Shown here piece after piece: positions 36,931-45,530 of a stretch of 64,000 nt of DNA. A program made the position numbers and the translations under genes. Each line of letters begins with the position of its first letter. Position 1 is the first letter of the stretch. Source of the DNA: Solibacillus isronensis (GTDB lineage Bacteria > Bacillota > Bacilli > Bacillales_A > Planococcaceae); the NCBI RefSeq assembly GCF_900168685.1, contig NZ_FVZN01000011.1:1-64000 (forward strand). The letters are read 5' to 3'. Below the pieces are notes generated by a model. The model was not told the origin of the DNA, did not search any database, and saw only the letters and a program-made list of their open reading frames with translations.

Positions 36931-37032
36931 AGATAACCTTACAATTTTTTAAGATAACTTAAGTTAGTTTACTGAACAAAATAACGGGGAAAAAAATTAA
37001 AGTGGACAAATTGTAATGAGGAGGAATAGGCT

Positions 37033-37359
37033 ATGTCACATGAGCAACATCAACAATTGCTACAAACTTTACATGAATGTATGGCAGCATGCAACCATTG
37101 TTTTGACGCCTGCTTAAAAGAGGATCACGTTCAGATGATGACGGAATGTATCCGTTTGGACAGAGAATGTGCAGATATTTGTAACTACTTGGAACAGGCG
37201 ATCACTAGAGGTACACCGTTTATTTCTGAGCTGGCTTCCGTTTGTGCAAAAATTTGTGAAGCATGCGGAAATGAATGCAAAAAGCATGACCATGACCACT
37301 GTCAGAAATGTGCGGAAGCATGCTTTAAATGTGCAGAAGCATGTAAAAAAATTGCCTAA
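37033..37359 (+). CDS. Four-helix-bundle copper storage-type protein (Csp/YhjQ-like)
   Basis: A 108-residue protein with 16 cysteines (16, 20, 23, 27, 39, 46, 50, 71, 75, 78, 82, 90, 93, 97, 100, 104), mostly in CxxxC and CxxC spacing along helices. This is the hallmark of the Csp3/YhjQ four-helix bundle that stores many Cu(I) ions in its core; it lacks a signal peptide, so cytosolic. GAGGAGG precedes the ATG. Divergent from the CopL-like lipoprotein gene across a CsoR-like site, so copper induction is likely. Confidence 0.87.
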   Translation: MSHEQHQQLLQTLHECMAACNHCFDACLKEDHVQMMTECIRLDRECADICNYLEQAITRGTPFISELASVCAKICEACGNECKKHDHDHCQKCAEACFKCAEACKKIA

Positions 37360-37412
37360 ACATATAAAAAGTTGCTCCAGGTTCATTTACCAATGGAGCA
37401 ACTTTTATATGT
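37360..37412 (+). terminator. Terminator after csp-like gene
   Basis: ACATATAAAA.GTTGCTCCA / TGGAGCAAC.TTTTATATGT. Confidence 0.82.
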
Positions 37413-37586
37413 CTAAATATTAATTTCTGTTGAGCACTCTTCACAAATAAATTTGCCTTCCAAATTCAAATAAGCTTTGATTTCCGTAAACCCTTTTCGC
37501 TTCGGGTAACGCATTTGAATCAATACTTTTTCATCGTCTTTAATTTCATTATTACATTTCATACATTTTGGAATGATTAGGGCCAC
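37413..37586 (-). CDS. 57-residue zinc-ribbon-like protein
   Basis: A short gene with a GTG start at 37586, AGGGG 5 nt upstream and a TAG stop at 37413. The product begins MALIIPKCMKCNNEIKDDEK and ends KFICEECSTEINI, so it has a CxxC pair at residues 8-11 and another at ~48-51, the ligand set of a small zinc ribbon. Charged and compact, it may bind nucleic acid or protein. No family recognised; likely real because of RBS, composition and paired cysteines. Confidence 0.65.
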   Translation of the reverse strand: MALIIPKCMKCNNEIKDDEKVLIQMRYPKRKGFTEIKAYLNLEGKFICEECSTEINI

Positions 37587-37654
37587 TCGATCCCCTCCCG
37601 CTATTTATACTTCAGTTACACTTCTTCTACCTTAGTACAAAGATATCCTGCCTA

Positions 37655-38521
37655 TTATTTTTTCCGAACAGGAAGCCAAATTTCACTGTAAGCATAAGCT
37701 TTTTTATTTTCATCCATTTTAGTAAACGAAAAAGTGGGTGCTTGGATAATTTCATAATCGGAAGTAGGAAGCCATTCCGAGTAGGTTTTAGCCATTGTTT
37801 CTTGTAATGTGTCAGGAAACGGTCCTTCATTTGGAAATACCGCCCACGTACATGCTTCTACTCGCACTTTGTCTAACTGATCACTAACTTCAGTTTCAGT
37901 TGTTAAGACACCGATCAAGTGCGTTAACTCCCCTTCTTCTTTCAGGAAATTCGCATCAGCGTGGTAAGAGGCATTCACAATTTCAAAAGGCTCTATATTT
38001 TGCAGTGCACGCATTTCTTTTCTTTGTTCTTCCGTTATGCTTTGGGCCAGCTTTACGATTTCCTGATTTACCCCTTCAAACTGCATAGGCACCCGTTTGC
38101 TTACCCCTGCTAAATTAAACGCTTTTTTATCTTCAATTCTCCATTCCATCGAAATTCCTCCTCTTACTGTAATAACGAATGTGAGTTTAGGAAATGATTT
38201 GCTCATTTTCTTTTTAATAACATCCGAAGGTAAACAATCACACCATTTTTTAAATGCTCTAGTAAAACCGTCGACTGACTGATAACCGTATTTAAACGCA
38301 ACATCTGTTACCTTTTCTCCATTTATTAAATCCTTATTCGCTTCCGATAGTTTTCTGTTTTTCACATAATCATTTAATGTCATCCCAGATAGGTGAAAAA
38401 ATACTGTTCTAAAGTGATAATCGGAAACCCCGGCATAATGTGCAATGCTTTCAAGAGACAAGTCCTCGGTTAAATGTTCTTCAATATATTCAATCACCTG
38501 ATTTAATTCTTTTAGCAACAT
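37655..38521 (-). CDS. AraC regulator with GyrI-like effector domain
   Basis: A 288-residue transcription factor. Residues ~8-105 form the AraC double helix-turn-helix (LSLESIAHYAGVSDYHFRTVF, then VTDVAFKYGYQSVDGFTRAF). Residues ~125-288 form a GyrI-like/AraC_E_bind effector domain (IGVLTTETEV, TWAVFPNEGPFPD, WLPVRKK). Relatives in Bacillus (YdeE, YobU type) respond to amphipathic drugs. The AGGAGG is only 3 nt from the ATG, so initiation at the next codon (TTG) is possible. Confidence 0.87.
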   Translation of the reverse strand: MLLKELNQVIEYIEEHLTEDLSLESIAHYAGVSDYHFRTVFFHLSGMTLNDYVKNRKLSEANKDLINGEKVTDVAFKYGYQSVDGFTRAFKKWCDCLPSDVIKKKMSKSFPKLTFVITVRGGISMEWRIEDKKAFNLAGVSKRVPMQFEGVNQEIVKLAQSITEEQRKEMRALQNIEPFEIVNASYHADANFLKEEGELTHLIGVLTTETEVSDQLDKVRVEACTWAVFPNEGPFPDTLQETMAKTYSEWLPTSDYEIIQAPTFSFTKMDENKKAYAYSEIWLPVRKK

Positions 38522-38717
38522 ATCCCTCCTTCATGGATACATATTAGCAAAGCAATTATAAAAATACTCGACATTTTCAGCTGAAAAAAATCGTATTAAA
38601 TTTGTACAAATTATGACACTCGTTGTTTATTAGAGGAATTAAAAGGGTATTCACACTTATTAGTAAGATACTTAGCAAAAAAATTGTAGAGATAAATGAG
38701 AGGAGTTGATACGTAAT

Positions 38718-39503
38718 ATGCGGTTGGAAAAAAAGTTAGTATTGATATTCAGTTTTATCGCGGCCTGCTTCTTATCTGCTTGTGCGGATAAGGAAAAGCT
38801 TGCCGACGGATCTGAACTGATACATAAAGATCAGTTTGTTTTTGCTGCATCTGGAGAGTTTAAACCATTTAGTTATGTAAACGATGAGGACCTTTCGATG
38901 TCAGGTTTTGATATCGAAGTTGGTGAGGCGATCGCAAAAGAACTCGGTCTAAAACCGGTTCAAAAACGAATCAAGTTTAAAGGTATTGTAGAAGGAGTCA
39001 AGACTGGCCGTGCAGATGTAGCTGTTGCCAGCCACACGATTAATCCACAGCGAAGCAAACATGTTGCTTTCTCTACCCCCTATTATTATTCTGGACCGCA
39101 GATTTTTACCCGACCAGAAAGTGAAATCAAAACTGTTGATGATTTAGCCGGAAAGGAAGTCGCTGTAGCTAAAGGATCAACCTATGCTGATACAGCCTCC
39201 AGGTATACCGATAATGTTAAAACCTATGACAGTGACATCACTGCTTTGCAGGCGTTAAACAGCGGCCGTCATGATGCGGTAATCACCGATTTTGTTACCG
39301 GAAAAAACGCTGCAAAAGAAGGGTTTAAAGTTGAAGGGCAGCAGTTAATTGAACGCAGTGAACAAGCAATTGTACTCCCTCAAGATAACCCTAACCTATT
39401 AAAGCGAGTAAACGAGGCGCTGGAAAAACTCCGGGAAGATGGAACCCTTACTCGGATTAGCATGAAGTATTTTGGTGAGGACATTACGAAAAAACCTGAA
39501 TAA
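38718..39503 (+). CDS. Polar amino acid ABC transporter, substrate-binding lipoprotein
   Basis: A 261-residue solute-binding lipoprotein (lipobox LSAC, Cys22) of family 3: FKPFSYVNDEDLSMSGFDIEV at ~46-66, GRADVAVASHTINPQRS and a C-terminal LREDGTLTRISMKYFG. It would capture a polar amino acid (glutamine, arginine or cystine type) outside the cell. An in-frame TTG at 38706 lies against the RBS, so ATG 38718 is preferred despite a long 12-nt spacer. First of three genes with permease and ATPase. Confidence 0.87.
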   Translation: MRLEKKLVLIFSFIAACFLSACADKEKLADGSELIHKDQFVFAASGEFKPFSYVNDEDLSMSGFDIEVGEAIAKELGLKPVQKRIKFKGIVEGVKTGRADVAVASHTINPQRSKHVAFSTPYYYSGPQIFTRPESEIKTVDDLAGKEVAVAKGSTYADTASRYTDNVKTYDSDITALQALNSGRHDAVITDFVTGKNAAKEGFKVEGQQLIERSEQAIVLPQDNPNLLKRVNEALEKLREDGTLTRISMKYFGEDITKKPE

Positions 39504-39537
39504 TTCAATCCTCTAAATAAGAAAGGACGTAGGTACA

Positions 39538-40203
39538 GTGCCAAGTTTTTCACATTTTCTAGAAGTATTAGTAGATACAAAAGATGTTTTCCTTAAAGCC
39601 ATGCTCTTAACATTGGAGTTAACGGTTGTATCCATTTTAATCGGTATCGTAATCGGGCTTTTCTTTGCGTTAATGAAAATATCAAAATTTAAAGTTTTAG
39701 AACTCATTTCAGATATATATGTCTTTTTAGTTCGCGGAACACCGCTAATTGTTCAAATCTTTATCCTCTATTTCGGACTAAGCGGAATTTTCCTTCTTCC
39801 CGATTTTTGGGCAGCTTCACTTGCATTGGCGCTTCATAATGGCGCATACATTTCTGAAATTCTTCGAGGTACTATCCAAGGAGTCGATAAAGGTCAGATG
39901 GAGGCAGGACGTTCTTTAGGGATGACTAAAGTTCTGACATTACGAAGAATTATTCTTCCGCAGGCATTCCGCCGTGCGCTACCGCCACTGGGTAACCAAT
40001 TCATTATCGGTTTGAAAGATTCTTCGTTAGCCGCATTTATCTCGATGAATGAACTCTTTAATGTAGCGACAACGCTAGGATCTAACAACTTTGACGAAAT
40101 GACTTATTTACTCATCGTAGCGATCTACTACTTAGTGTTAGTGGCATTATTAACATTCTTAGTAAACCGTTTCGAAAAGAGATTAGCAATTAGCGACAGG
40201 TAG
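39538..40203 (+). CDS. Polar amino acid ABC transporter, permease
   Basis: A 221-residue HisM/GlnP-type permease with five helices and the cytoplasmic EAA loop (MEAGRSLGMTKVLTLRRIIL at ~121-140) that docks on the ATPase. Starts with GTG, with AAGGA and TAGGT upstream. One permease gene suggests a homodimer. Lies 34 nt after the binding-protein gene and 12 nt before the ATPase gene. Confidence 0.9.
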   Translation: MPSFSHFLEVLVDTKDVFLKAMLLTLELTVVSILIGIVIGLFFALMKISKFKVLELISDIYVFLVRGTPLIVQIFILYFGLSGIFLLPDFWAASLALALHNGAYISEILRGTIQGVDKGQMEAGRSLGMTKVLTLRRIILPQAFRRALPPLGNQFIIGLKDSSLAAFISMNELFNVATTLGSNNFDEMTYLLIVAIYYLVLVALLTFLVNRFEKRLAISDR

Positions 40204-40215
40204 GAGGCGTAAGCA

Positions 40216-40959
40216 ATGGAAGCAAATGAAATGATTAAAGTTAATCAATTGAATAAGTCATTTGGAGACTTACATGTATTAAAAAATATCGATATGACCG
40301 TTTTCGAAAGCGATGTTGTTTGTTTAATAGGATCGAGTGGCTCAGGAAAAAGTACTCTCCTTCGATGTCTGAACTTTTTAGAAAGAAAAGATAGCGGCAG
40401 TATTATTATAGGGGGCAAAGAAGTCGACCCTAAAAATGATAACCTTAACAACATAAGGGAAAAGGTAGGAATGGTATTTCAACATTTTAACCTATTCCCC
40501 CACAAAACTGTTTTGGAAAATATTATTGAAGCTCCGGTAATGGTTAAAGGCATTGACAAAAATAAGGCAATTTCCAAAGCAAAACAACTGCTGGAAAAAG
40601 TTGGATTGGAAGATAAGGCCGATGTCTACCCGAATAAACTATCCGGCGGGCAAAAGCAACGAGTAGCAATTGCCAGAGCGCTTGCAATGGAACCGGACAT
40701 CATGCTTTTCGATGAACCGACATCAGCACTTGATCCAGAGCTTGTCGGCGAGGTTTTAACAACGATGAAGGAATTAGCTCAAGAAGGAATGACGATGGTT
40801 GTTGTTACCCATGAAATGGGCTTCGCTAGAGAAGTGGCTGACTGGATCGTGTATATGCATGATGGGGAAATTATCGAGCGCGGTGACCCTGATCAATTTT
40901 TCAACCATCCAAAAGAAGAGCGAACAAAAGAATTTCTAAAAACGACAATGCTTAAATAA
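40216..40959 (+). CDS. Polar amino acid ABC transporter, ATPase (GlnQ type)
   Basis: A 247-residue ATPase: Walker [10 protein letters not shown] at ~38-46, signature [15 protein letters not shown] at ~141-155, Walker [17 protein letters not shown] at ~162-177 and H-loop [10 protein letters not shown]. It powers uptake by the two preceding gene products. RBS AGGAGG is present. The operon closes with a strong terminator. Confidence 0.92.
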   Translation: MEANEMIKVNQLNKSFGDLHVLKNIDMTVFESDVVCLIGSSGSGKSTLLRCLNFLERKDSGSIIIGGKEVDPKNDNLNNIREKVGMVFQHFNLFPHKTVLENIIEAPVMVKGIDKNKAISKAKQLLEKVGLEDKADVYPNKLSGGQKQRVAIARALAMEPDIMLFDEPTSALDPELVGEVLTTMKELAQEGMTMVVVTHEMGFAREVADWIVYMHDGEIIERGDPDQFFNHPKEERTKEFLKTTMLK

Positions 40960-40965
40960 GTGAAC

Positions 40966-41006
40966 GAGGGTCCTGTCTAAATAATAGGCAGGACCCTCAT
41001 TTTTAT
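40966..41006 (+). terminator. Terminator of amino acid ABC operon
   Basis: GAGGGTCCTGtCT / AGgCAGGACCCTC followed by ATTTTTATT. Confidence 0.9.
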
Positions 41007-41018
41007 TATCGTATATGA

Positions 41019-41300
41019 TTACACCGGATAAACGGTTTTATGATCAGCCAAGATTATACATTTACTTTCATCCTCTAAGAAACGCACATCCCCTTCTGAT
41101 GAATAGAACCATGTTTTTTGATTCTGGTTATCTTCTTCCACATAAAAAATATTGAGTTCATCTCTGAATTTTAATAATGTATTGGCAATTTCTTGATCAA
41201 CTTTAAATGAAATTTCCCAACTGTTTTCAACTGGTTTGATCTCATATTCTGTAGTTTCGCAGAATAGTCTACTGCCGACAGTATGACGTACATATAGCAT
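41019..41300 (-). CDS. Small conserved-looking protein coupled to pirin
   Basis: A 93-residue acidic protein, no family recognised. Its ATG follows the pirin TAG stop directly, with GGAGGTGAAGG inside the pirin end as RBS, so translation is coupled. It has no membrane segment. A functional link with the pirin is inferred only from this arrangement. Confidence 0.65.
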   Translation of the reverse strand: MLYVRHTVGSRLFCETTEYEIKPVENSWEISFKVDQEIANTLLKFRDELNIFYVEEDNQNQKTWFYSSEGDVRFLEDESKCIILADHKTVYPV

Positions 41301-42014
41301 CTATCCTTCACCTCCAGGCAGATCTATTAAAAGGATAAATGCATCCTTTTTTGCTTTTATTGTTAACGAATGAAGGTCGGTGATTCGTGCATCATCACGT
41401 CTTTGTATCGTAACCTCCCCATTTAGCGAAACTTCTCCTTCAATGACAAATACGTAAATTTTACGTCCTTCTTCTTGCTGGAATTGAATTTCTTTTTCTG
41501 CCTCTAATTTTGAAAGATATAGTGTAACGTCCTGATGGATCATCGCTACATTTTCCCCCGCATTATGAGAAACGACTGGTAACAATTCATTTCTTAACTT
41601 ATCAGGGTCAAACGTAATATCTTCATATGATGACGTTAACTGTTTCTGATTTGGAAGAATCCATAACTGTAAAAAGTGAGTATCCTCAGCTTCTGTTGGA
41701 TTCACCTCCGAATGAAGGACTCCTGTACCAGCTGTCATTCTTTGCACATTGCCGTACTGAAGTGTACCGACATTCCCTAAATTATCTTCATGCTTTAACT
41801 GCCCTTTTAATACAATAGATACAATTTCTGCATCCCTGTGCGGATGAATGCCAAAGCCTTTGTTCGGTTTAACAATATCATCATTTAAAACACGCAATGG
41901 ACCGAATTTGATATTTTCTTCATCATAATACGGACCAAATGAAAAACTAAAATGTGTTTCTTGCCAATCATTTTTTGCTGTAAAACGCTTAGTAGAAGGA
42001 TTATGTACAATCAT
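41301..42014 (-). CDS. Pirin family protein
   Basis: A 237-residue bicupin of the pirin/YhaK-YhhW class. Metal ligands H57 and H59 (GIHPHRD), H101 and E103 (GVLHSEVNP) are all present in cupin 1, so quercetin-2,3-dioxygenase-like or redox-sensor activity is possible. The C-terminal cupin (~145-237) is degenerate. A perfect 28-bp palindrome resembling an MhqR operator lies 25 bp upstream, suggesting induction by quinones or electrophiles. Confidence 0.88.
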   Translation of the reverse strand: MIVHNPSTKRFTAKNDWQETHFSFSFGPYYDEENIKFGPLRVLNDDIVKPNKGFGIHPHRDAEIVSIVLKGQLKHEDNLGNVGTLQYGNVQRMTAGTGVLHSEVNPTEAEDTHFLQLWILPNQKQLTSSYEDITFDPDKLRNELLPVVSHNAGENVAMIHQDVTLYLSKLEAEKEIQFQQEEGRKIYVFVIEGEVSLNGEVTIQRRDDARITDLHSLTIKAKKDAFILLIDLPGGEG

Positions 42015-42039
42015 TCTGAATCACCTTTCCATCATCGAA

Positions 42040-42067
42040 ATAATTATCTTGAATTCAAGATAATTAT
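42040..42067. promoter_or_regulatory. 28-bp perfect palindrome, MhqR-like operator
   Basis: ATAATTATCTTGAA (42040-42053) and TTCAAGATAATTAT (42054-42067) are exact reverse complements centred on GAATTC. The core TATCTTGAATTCAAGATA differs from the MhqR consensus TATCTCGAATTCGAGATA at two symmetric positions. It is placed for control of the pirin gene. Confidence 0.72.
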
Positions 42068-42121
42068 ACAGTAAATAAAAGGAATTTGCTATATAATTGA
42101 ATCGTTAACATTAGCATAAAG

Positions 42122-42151
42122 AAACACGCAAACCATGGTTTGCGTGTTTTT
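42122..42151. terminator. Terminator after carbonic anhydrase
   Basis: AAACACGCAAAC-CATG-GTTTGCGTGTTT, perfect 12-bp stem, with T run on the plus strand. Confidence 0.8.
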
Positions 42152-42161
42152 ACTTAACTCT

Positions 42162-42962
42162 TCATTCTCCATTTTTATTAATTTCCCGTTCATTTATCGG
42201 CTGAACAGGACGGTGGTTGTCCGGGAAAATTTGCTGGAATGCTTTTATTTGTGCTTTTGACATTTCAATCGGCTGCTCAAAAACAATCCACTGTACTTCT
42301 TCTGTGCAAGGAGGTGTCGTTAATGAACCGGCGTATTGGAAAGTCGTTTCATCTTCTGGTAATAGAGCTTGTAAGTCAATGATATGCTTTTCGGAATCAC
42401 CTTTTGCCGTTTTATCTGTCGGTAATTCAGTCCACATTGAAGCAAGCAGTTTGTTTTCATTTCCTTCTTGAATCATCAACCCTATAACAGCCAGCTTTCC
42501 ATTCTCATCACTATGTACTAGGTGCAGTTCCATATCAAAGTTTTGACCGTTAAACTGATGTTCACTTGGTGTATGGAAATGAAATTGTGAAAGCTTGTAC
42601 TCTTTATTTTCAATTATAATGTGATTGCTTTTTGTTGTAGAATTCGCCTGTATCGTATGACCATTATTTTCTAATGTAAACGGTGTTGGTTCATAGTGAA
42701 TCTCATTCCCTTTTAAATTTCCATCTGCTTTTACTTCGGGAATTTCAACATTAATCGGCGATTGTTCACTTCCATTCACACATGTTAAATTTTGGGGATC
42801 GAGTTTCCCCCAGTGTTCAGGTCCAGTCGATTCCTCATAAGACCAGTCACTCTGATTAGCACTTGTTGTAATTACTTCTTTTTCTTCACTTTTTTGTTCC
42901 GCGCATGCAGCAAGGATCAAACTTGAGAACATCGCTAAAAATAAGTATCCAAGTTTCTTCAT
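42162..42962 (-). CDS. Alpha-carbonic anhydrase, lipoprotein
   Basis: A 266-residue alpha-class carbonic anhydrase with a lipoprotein signal (LAAC, Cys20), so it works outside the membrane converting CO2 and bicarbonate. Zinc ligands H128 and H130 (QFHFHTPSEH) and H147 (MELHLVH) are all present, as are SEQSPIN and the YAGSLTTPPCTE motif at ~210-221. Monocistronic, with about 400 bases of non-coding DNA upstream. Confidence 0.93.
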   Translation of the reverse strand: MKKLGYLFLAMFSSLILAACAEQKSEEKEVITTSANQSDWSYEESTGPEHWGKLDPQNLTCVNGSEQSPINVEIPEVKADGNLKGNEIHYEPTPFTLENNGHTIQANSTTKSNHIIIENKEYKLSQFHFHTPSEHQFNGQNFDMELHLVHSDENGKLAVIGLMIQEGNENKLLASMWTELPTDKTAKGDSEKHIIDLQALLPEDETTFQYAGSLTTPPCTEEVQWIVFEQPIEMSKAQIKAFQQIFPDNHRPVQPINEREINKNGE

Positions 42963-43376
42963 CTTCTGTAGCCCCTCTTATCTCTAGAATAATAAAATTA
43001 TTCCATATATAATTATTTTCTCCAAATAAATATACTGGAATATTAAAATTCGGTTAATATAACCTATTCCTGTATCCATATATAGAATCATAATCTACAC
43101 TTCTTTTAGTCATTTATACTTCATTTAGCATTCGCTCTTTTAGCTTATTTATAACTTCACATGGCAAATTTTCTTCATAAAAAAAAGAGCAAGCTCAGTA
43201 TACTAAGCTCGCTCATTTCACTCTAAACGCCCAAAGACGCCCCATTATTTTATTAAAGGTTGCATAAAAGCGTCATTATATAATTGGCTCGATTTTTCAC
43301 TGTAACCTCAGAAATCATAGCACCTGCCCAGCTCCTGCAAGACGTAATTTCGAAAAGCTTGCGCATGTATGAAAAC
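42963..43376. other. Intergenic upstream of carbonic anhydrase
   Basis: About 410 bases without a convincing gene. The left ~200 bases are AT-rich and should hold the carbonic anhydrase promoter. A terminator hairpin lies at 43178-43214. A 37-codon minus frame (43250-43365) lacks an RBS. Confidence 0.5.
43178..43214 (-). terminator. Terminator of the MaoC operon
   Basis: Minus strand GAGCgAGCTtAGTATACTgAGCTtGCTC followed by eight T: a near-perfect palindrome around GTATAC. Confidence 0.82.
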
Positions 43377-43751
43377 TTAGAGAATAACGCCCGCAAAACT
43401 TCCTTTTAATACTTCTTTTCCATCCTGATTTTTGCAGGTGAACGTTGTACCAATTGATGTTCTTTTCTTACTTTCCTCCCATTCATAACTCTGAATCTCT
43501 ACTTCGCATTTAATTGTATCCCCGGTAAAAACAGGTCTTATAAATTCAAAATTCATTGTCCGAGCCAATACATTGGCATCCCCGCCAATTTTCGTCGGCA
43601 ACGTCGCTGTAAGCAATCCCTGAATTACAAGCCTTCCCTGTTCATCCGGCGTAATATGATGAACACCTTCATCACAAGAAACTTCCGTAAATAATTCGAC
43701 GTCTTTAGTTGTAAATGTACGTTTAAATGTAATGATATCGCCTATTTTCAA
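43377..43751 (-). CDS. MaoC-like hot-dog dehydratase
   Basis: A 124-residue protein of the MaoC dehydratase-like family: FTTKDVELFTEVSCDEGVHHI at ~14-34 with the Asp/His catalytic pattern, QGLLTATLPTKIGG and FIRPVFTGDTI at ~88. These act as enoyl-CoA hydratases or related acyl-CoA enzymes. The start is a TTG at 43751 with GGGGG 7 nt upstream inside the previous gene. Last of four tightly packed minus-strand genes. Confidence 0.78.
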   Translation of the reverse strand: MKIGDIITFKRTFTTKDVELFTEVSCDEGVHHITPDEQGRLVIQGLLTATLPTKIGGDANVLARTMNFEFIRPVFTGDTIKCEVEIQSYEWEESKKRTSIGTTFTCKNQDGKEVLKGSFAGVIL

Positions 43752-43753
43752 AG

Positions 43754-44281
43754 CTATTCCCCCTGATTTTTATATTTCCAGGCTAATCGTTTTTTCACTT
43801 GTTCCACCATTTCGTGATTCTCTGAATGCATTGCGTCATAAAAGTCACTACGATTATCATAATCCCTAAAATCCATACAAATATACCGGGTAGCCTTCAG
43901 TACTTGGTACAAATCTGCAACCTCCTCCTCCGAAAGCGGTGAACCACTCGCATAATCCATAAGATAGAACTTCGTATCATCCAATCTATCTTGCCATTCG
44001 TAATGTACTGTACCTCCACTGAAAAACAGATCCGTTACATCTCTAAACTCTTTAGCAAGTCTATTGAAATCCTCTTCATTTTCATCAGTTAAATGTTCAC
44101 TAAAGTCGTATTCAAGAAGAGCTTTAACCGTATCTCTCAATAGAGGATTTGCGTATGTATATTGCAAACTTATTTGTTCTTCCAACTCGTTTACCCTGTC
44201 TTGTGCCGGGTGGGCAAACCAAACTACACCACATAAAACGACCGCACCCAGCACTCCCTTACTATTTTTCCAGCTTACCAT
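43754..44281 (-). CDS. Single-pass membrane protein, unknown function
   Basis: A 175-residue protein with one N-terminal helix (~9-26, GVLGAVVLCGVVWFAH) followed by an acidic helical domain, probably extracytoplasmic. No family recognised. Start: ATG 44281 with GGAG 10 nt upstream; a GTG at 44290 is the alternative. It sits between the SnoaL-like gene (21-nt gap) and the MaoC-like gene (2-nt gap). Confidence 0.7.
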   Translation of the reverse strand: MVSWKNSKGVLGAVVLCGVVWFAHPAQDRVNELEEQISLQYTYANPLLRDTVKALLEYDFSEHLTDENEEDFNRLAKEFRDVTDLFFSGGTVHYEWQDRLDDTKFYLMDYASGSPLSEEEVADLYQVLKATRYICMDFRDYDNRSDFYDAMHSENHEMVEQVKKRLAWKYKNQGE

Positions 44282-44302
44282 TCCTATCACTCTCCACTGA
44301 AA

Positions 44303-44737
44303 CTAAAGCAACTGCCTTAATTCTTCCGTCATTTGCTCCACTAATTCCGGTCTTCCATGAAACTGTGCCGGAGTATTTTGAAATAGCTCCACTTGCCAGC
44401 TGTTGTTCTTTTTCACCGCGATCAGTGTTTGATGGGCGTTTACGGCAGGCTCAATATCTGACTTTCCAGGAGGAATCATTCCCGCAATCGCATATAAAAT
44501 TGCTGCATCCGTTCCAAGTGACCGTATCTCTTTTACTTTCGTTATAAAAGGAGCTGTTGGATGATCTAAAAAAATAGGCGTAAGATGCGCCAAAATTTCT
44601 TCTTTGCCAATTAACTTACTGCCATCAAATCCAATTTGGACTCCCTGATCGGCAAATTGATCAGACATCCCTTTGGCATCACGTCTATTCCAGGCATCAA
44701 TTAGTTTATTGTAAAGGTTTTGAACTTCAGTATTCAT
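44303..44737 (-). CDS. SnoaL-like/SgcJ family NTF2-fold protein
   Basis: A 144-residue protein of the SgcJ/EcaC or DUF4440-like NTF2 fold: VQNLYNKLIDAWNRRDAKGMSD near the N-terminus and NAHQTLIAVKKNNSWQVELFQNTPAQF near the end. Such proteins bind small ligands or act as isomerases; function unassigned. Start 44737 has GGGGGAG upstream; an in-frame upstream codon at 44767 does not. Confidence 0.78.
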   Translation of the reverse strand: MNTEVQNLYNKLIDAWNRRDAKGMSDQFADQGVQIGFDGSKLIGKEEILAHLTPIFLDHPTAPFITKVKEIRSLGTDAAILYAIAGMIPPGKSDIEPAVNAHQTLIAVKKNNSWQVELFQNTPAQFHGRPELVEQMTEELRQLL

Positions 44738-44769
44738 ATTAAATTCTCCCCCTTGATTTACTGACAAAG

Positions 44770-45252
44770 CTACACATTTAATACCATTCGCACTGTTTTT
44801 AACGTATGGCCCTCAAATTGATCATCGAACTCTTTCAATACTTGAAAGCCTTTTGCGTCATAAAAGCTCTTGCCAATTTTATTGTCCTTTTCAACATTTA
44901 TATATATTTCTTTTATGCCGTTCAGCTCATTAATTCCTTTTTGCAATAAAGCCGAGCCAACACCTTTCCCCTGGTATTCTGGATAAAGGTAAATAGCCCC
45001 TAATTCAGCTTTCCCTTCTTCATTAACAGGAGAAAAATTCGCGAACCCTATAATATTGCTATCAATTTCAGCTACAAAAAGAAAAGAACGCTCCATTCGT
45101 TGTTTCATCCGTTCATCATTGTAGGCCATCTTTAGGAACTTTTCTTGGATCTCCACAGGAATGATACCCTCATATGTTGCATTCCAAGATTTTTTCGCCA
45201 CACCCTGAACTTGTGGAATATCTTCAGCATGCATTGTACGAATTATTACCAT
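44770..45252 (-). CDS. GNAT N-acetyltransferase
   Basis: A 160-residue GNAT enzyme: IRTMHAEDIPQVQGVAKKSW at the N-terminus, acetyl-CoA motif LYPEYQGKGVGSALLQKG at ~92-109 and INVEKDNKIGKSFYDAKGF at ~119-137. Substrate unknown. First gene of the four-gene minus-strand unit that ends with the MaoC-like gene. RBS GGGAGAGAG. Confidence 0.86.
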   Translation of the reverse strand: MVIIRTMHAEDIPQVQGVAKKSWNATYEGIIPVEIQEKFLKMAYNDERMKQRMERSFLFVAEIDSNIIGFANFSPVNEEGKAELGAIYLYPEYQGKGVGSALLQKGINELNGIKEIYINVEKDNKIGKSFYDAKGFQVLKEFDDQFEGHTLKTVRMVLNV

Positions 45253-45332
45253 TTTACTCTCTCCCTTCGATTCCCATTAGTTATATAAGTCAATATTAAC
45301 ATGAATTCCCAAAATATAATGCCACCTTAATG

Positions 45333-45425
45333 TATTAGACAGTTTCTAGACGGTATTCGCCACTTGGACTGACTTATTCGTCAACTTCTTTTCCTTATTC
45401 GTCATTTTACTATACATATTCGCCA
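45333..45425. repeat. 21-nt phased array, core TATTCG(T/C)CA
   Basis: Cores start at 45333 (degenerate TATTAGACA), 45354, 45375, 45396 and 45417, every step exactly 21 nt. Spacer halves are unrelated. Located between two minus-strand genes. No ORF-like feature or stem-loop explains it. Confidence 0.88.
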
Positions 45426-45490
45426 ACTACAGCTACATGTCCCAAGCCTCATCCAAAATAACCGAATTACCAGTCCCCCGCTTGCAATAC

Positions 45491-45521
45491 AAAAAAGCGA
45501 AAGGTCACAACAACCTTTCGC
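45491..45521 (-). terminator. Terminator of the lysine operon
   Basis: Minus strand GCGAAAGGT / ACCTTTCGC followed by TTTTTT. Confidence 0.85.
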
Positions 45522-45530
45522 CTCATCAAA

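Noticed and set aside
38522-38717. Riboswitch or T-box ahead of the amino acid ABC operon
   Set aside because: No specifier-like stem, antiterminator or terminator hairpin is visible in the leader.
43250-43365. 37-codon minus-strand ORF downstream of the MaoC-like gene
   Set aside because: No RBS and no recognisable family.
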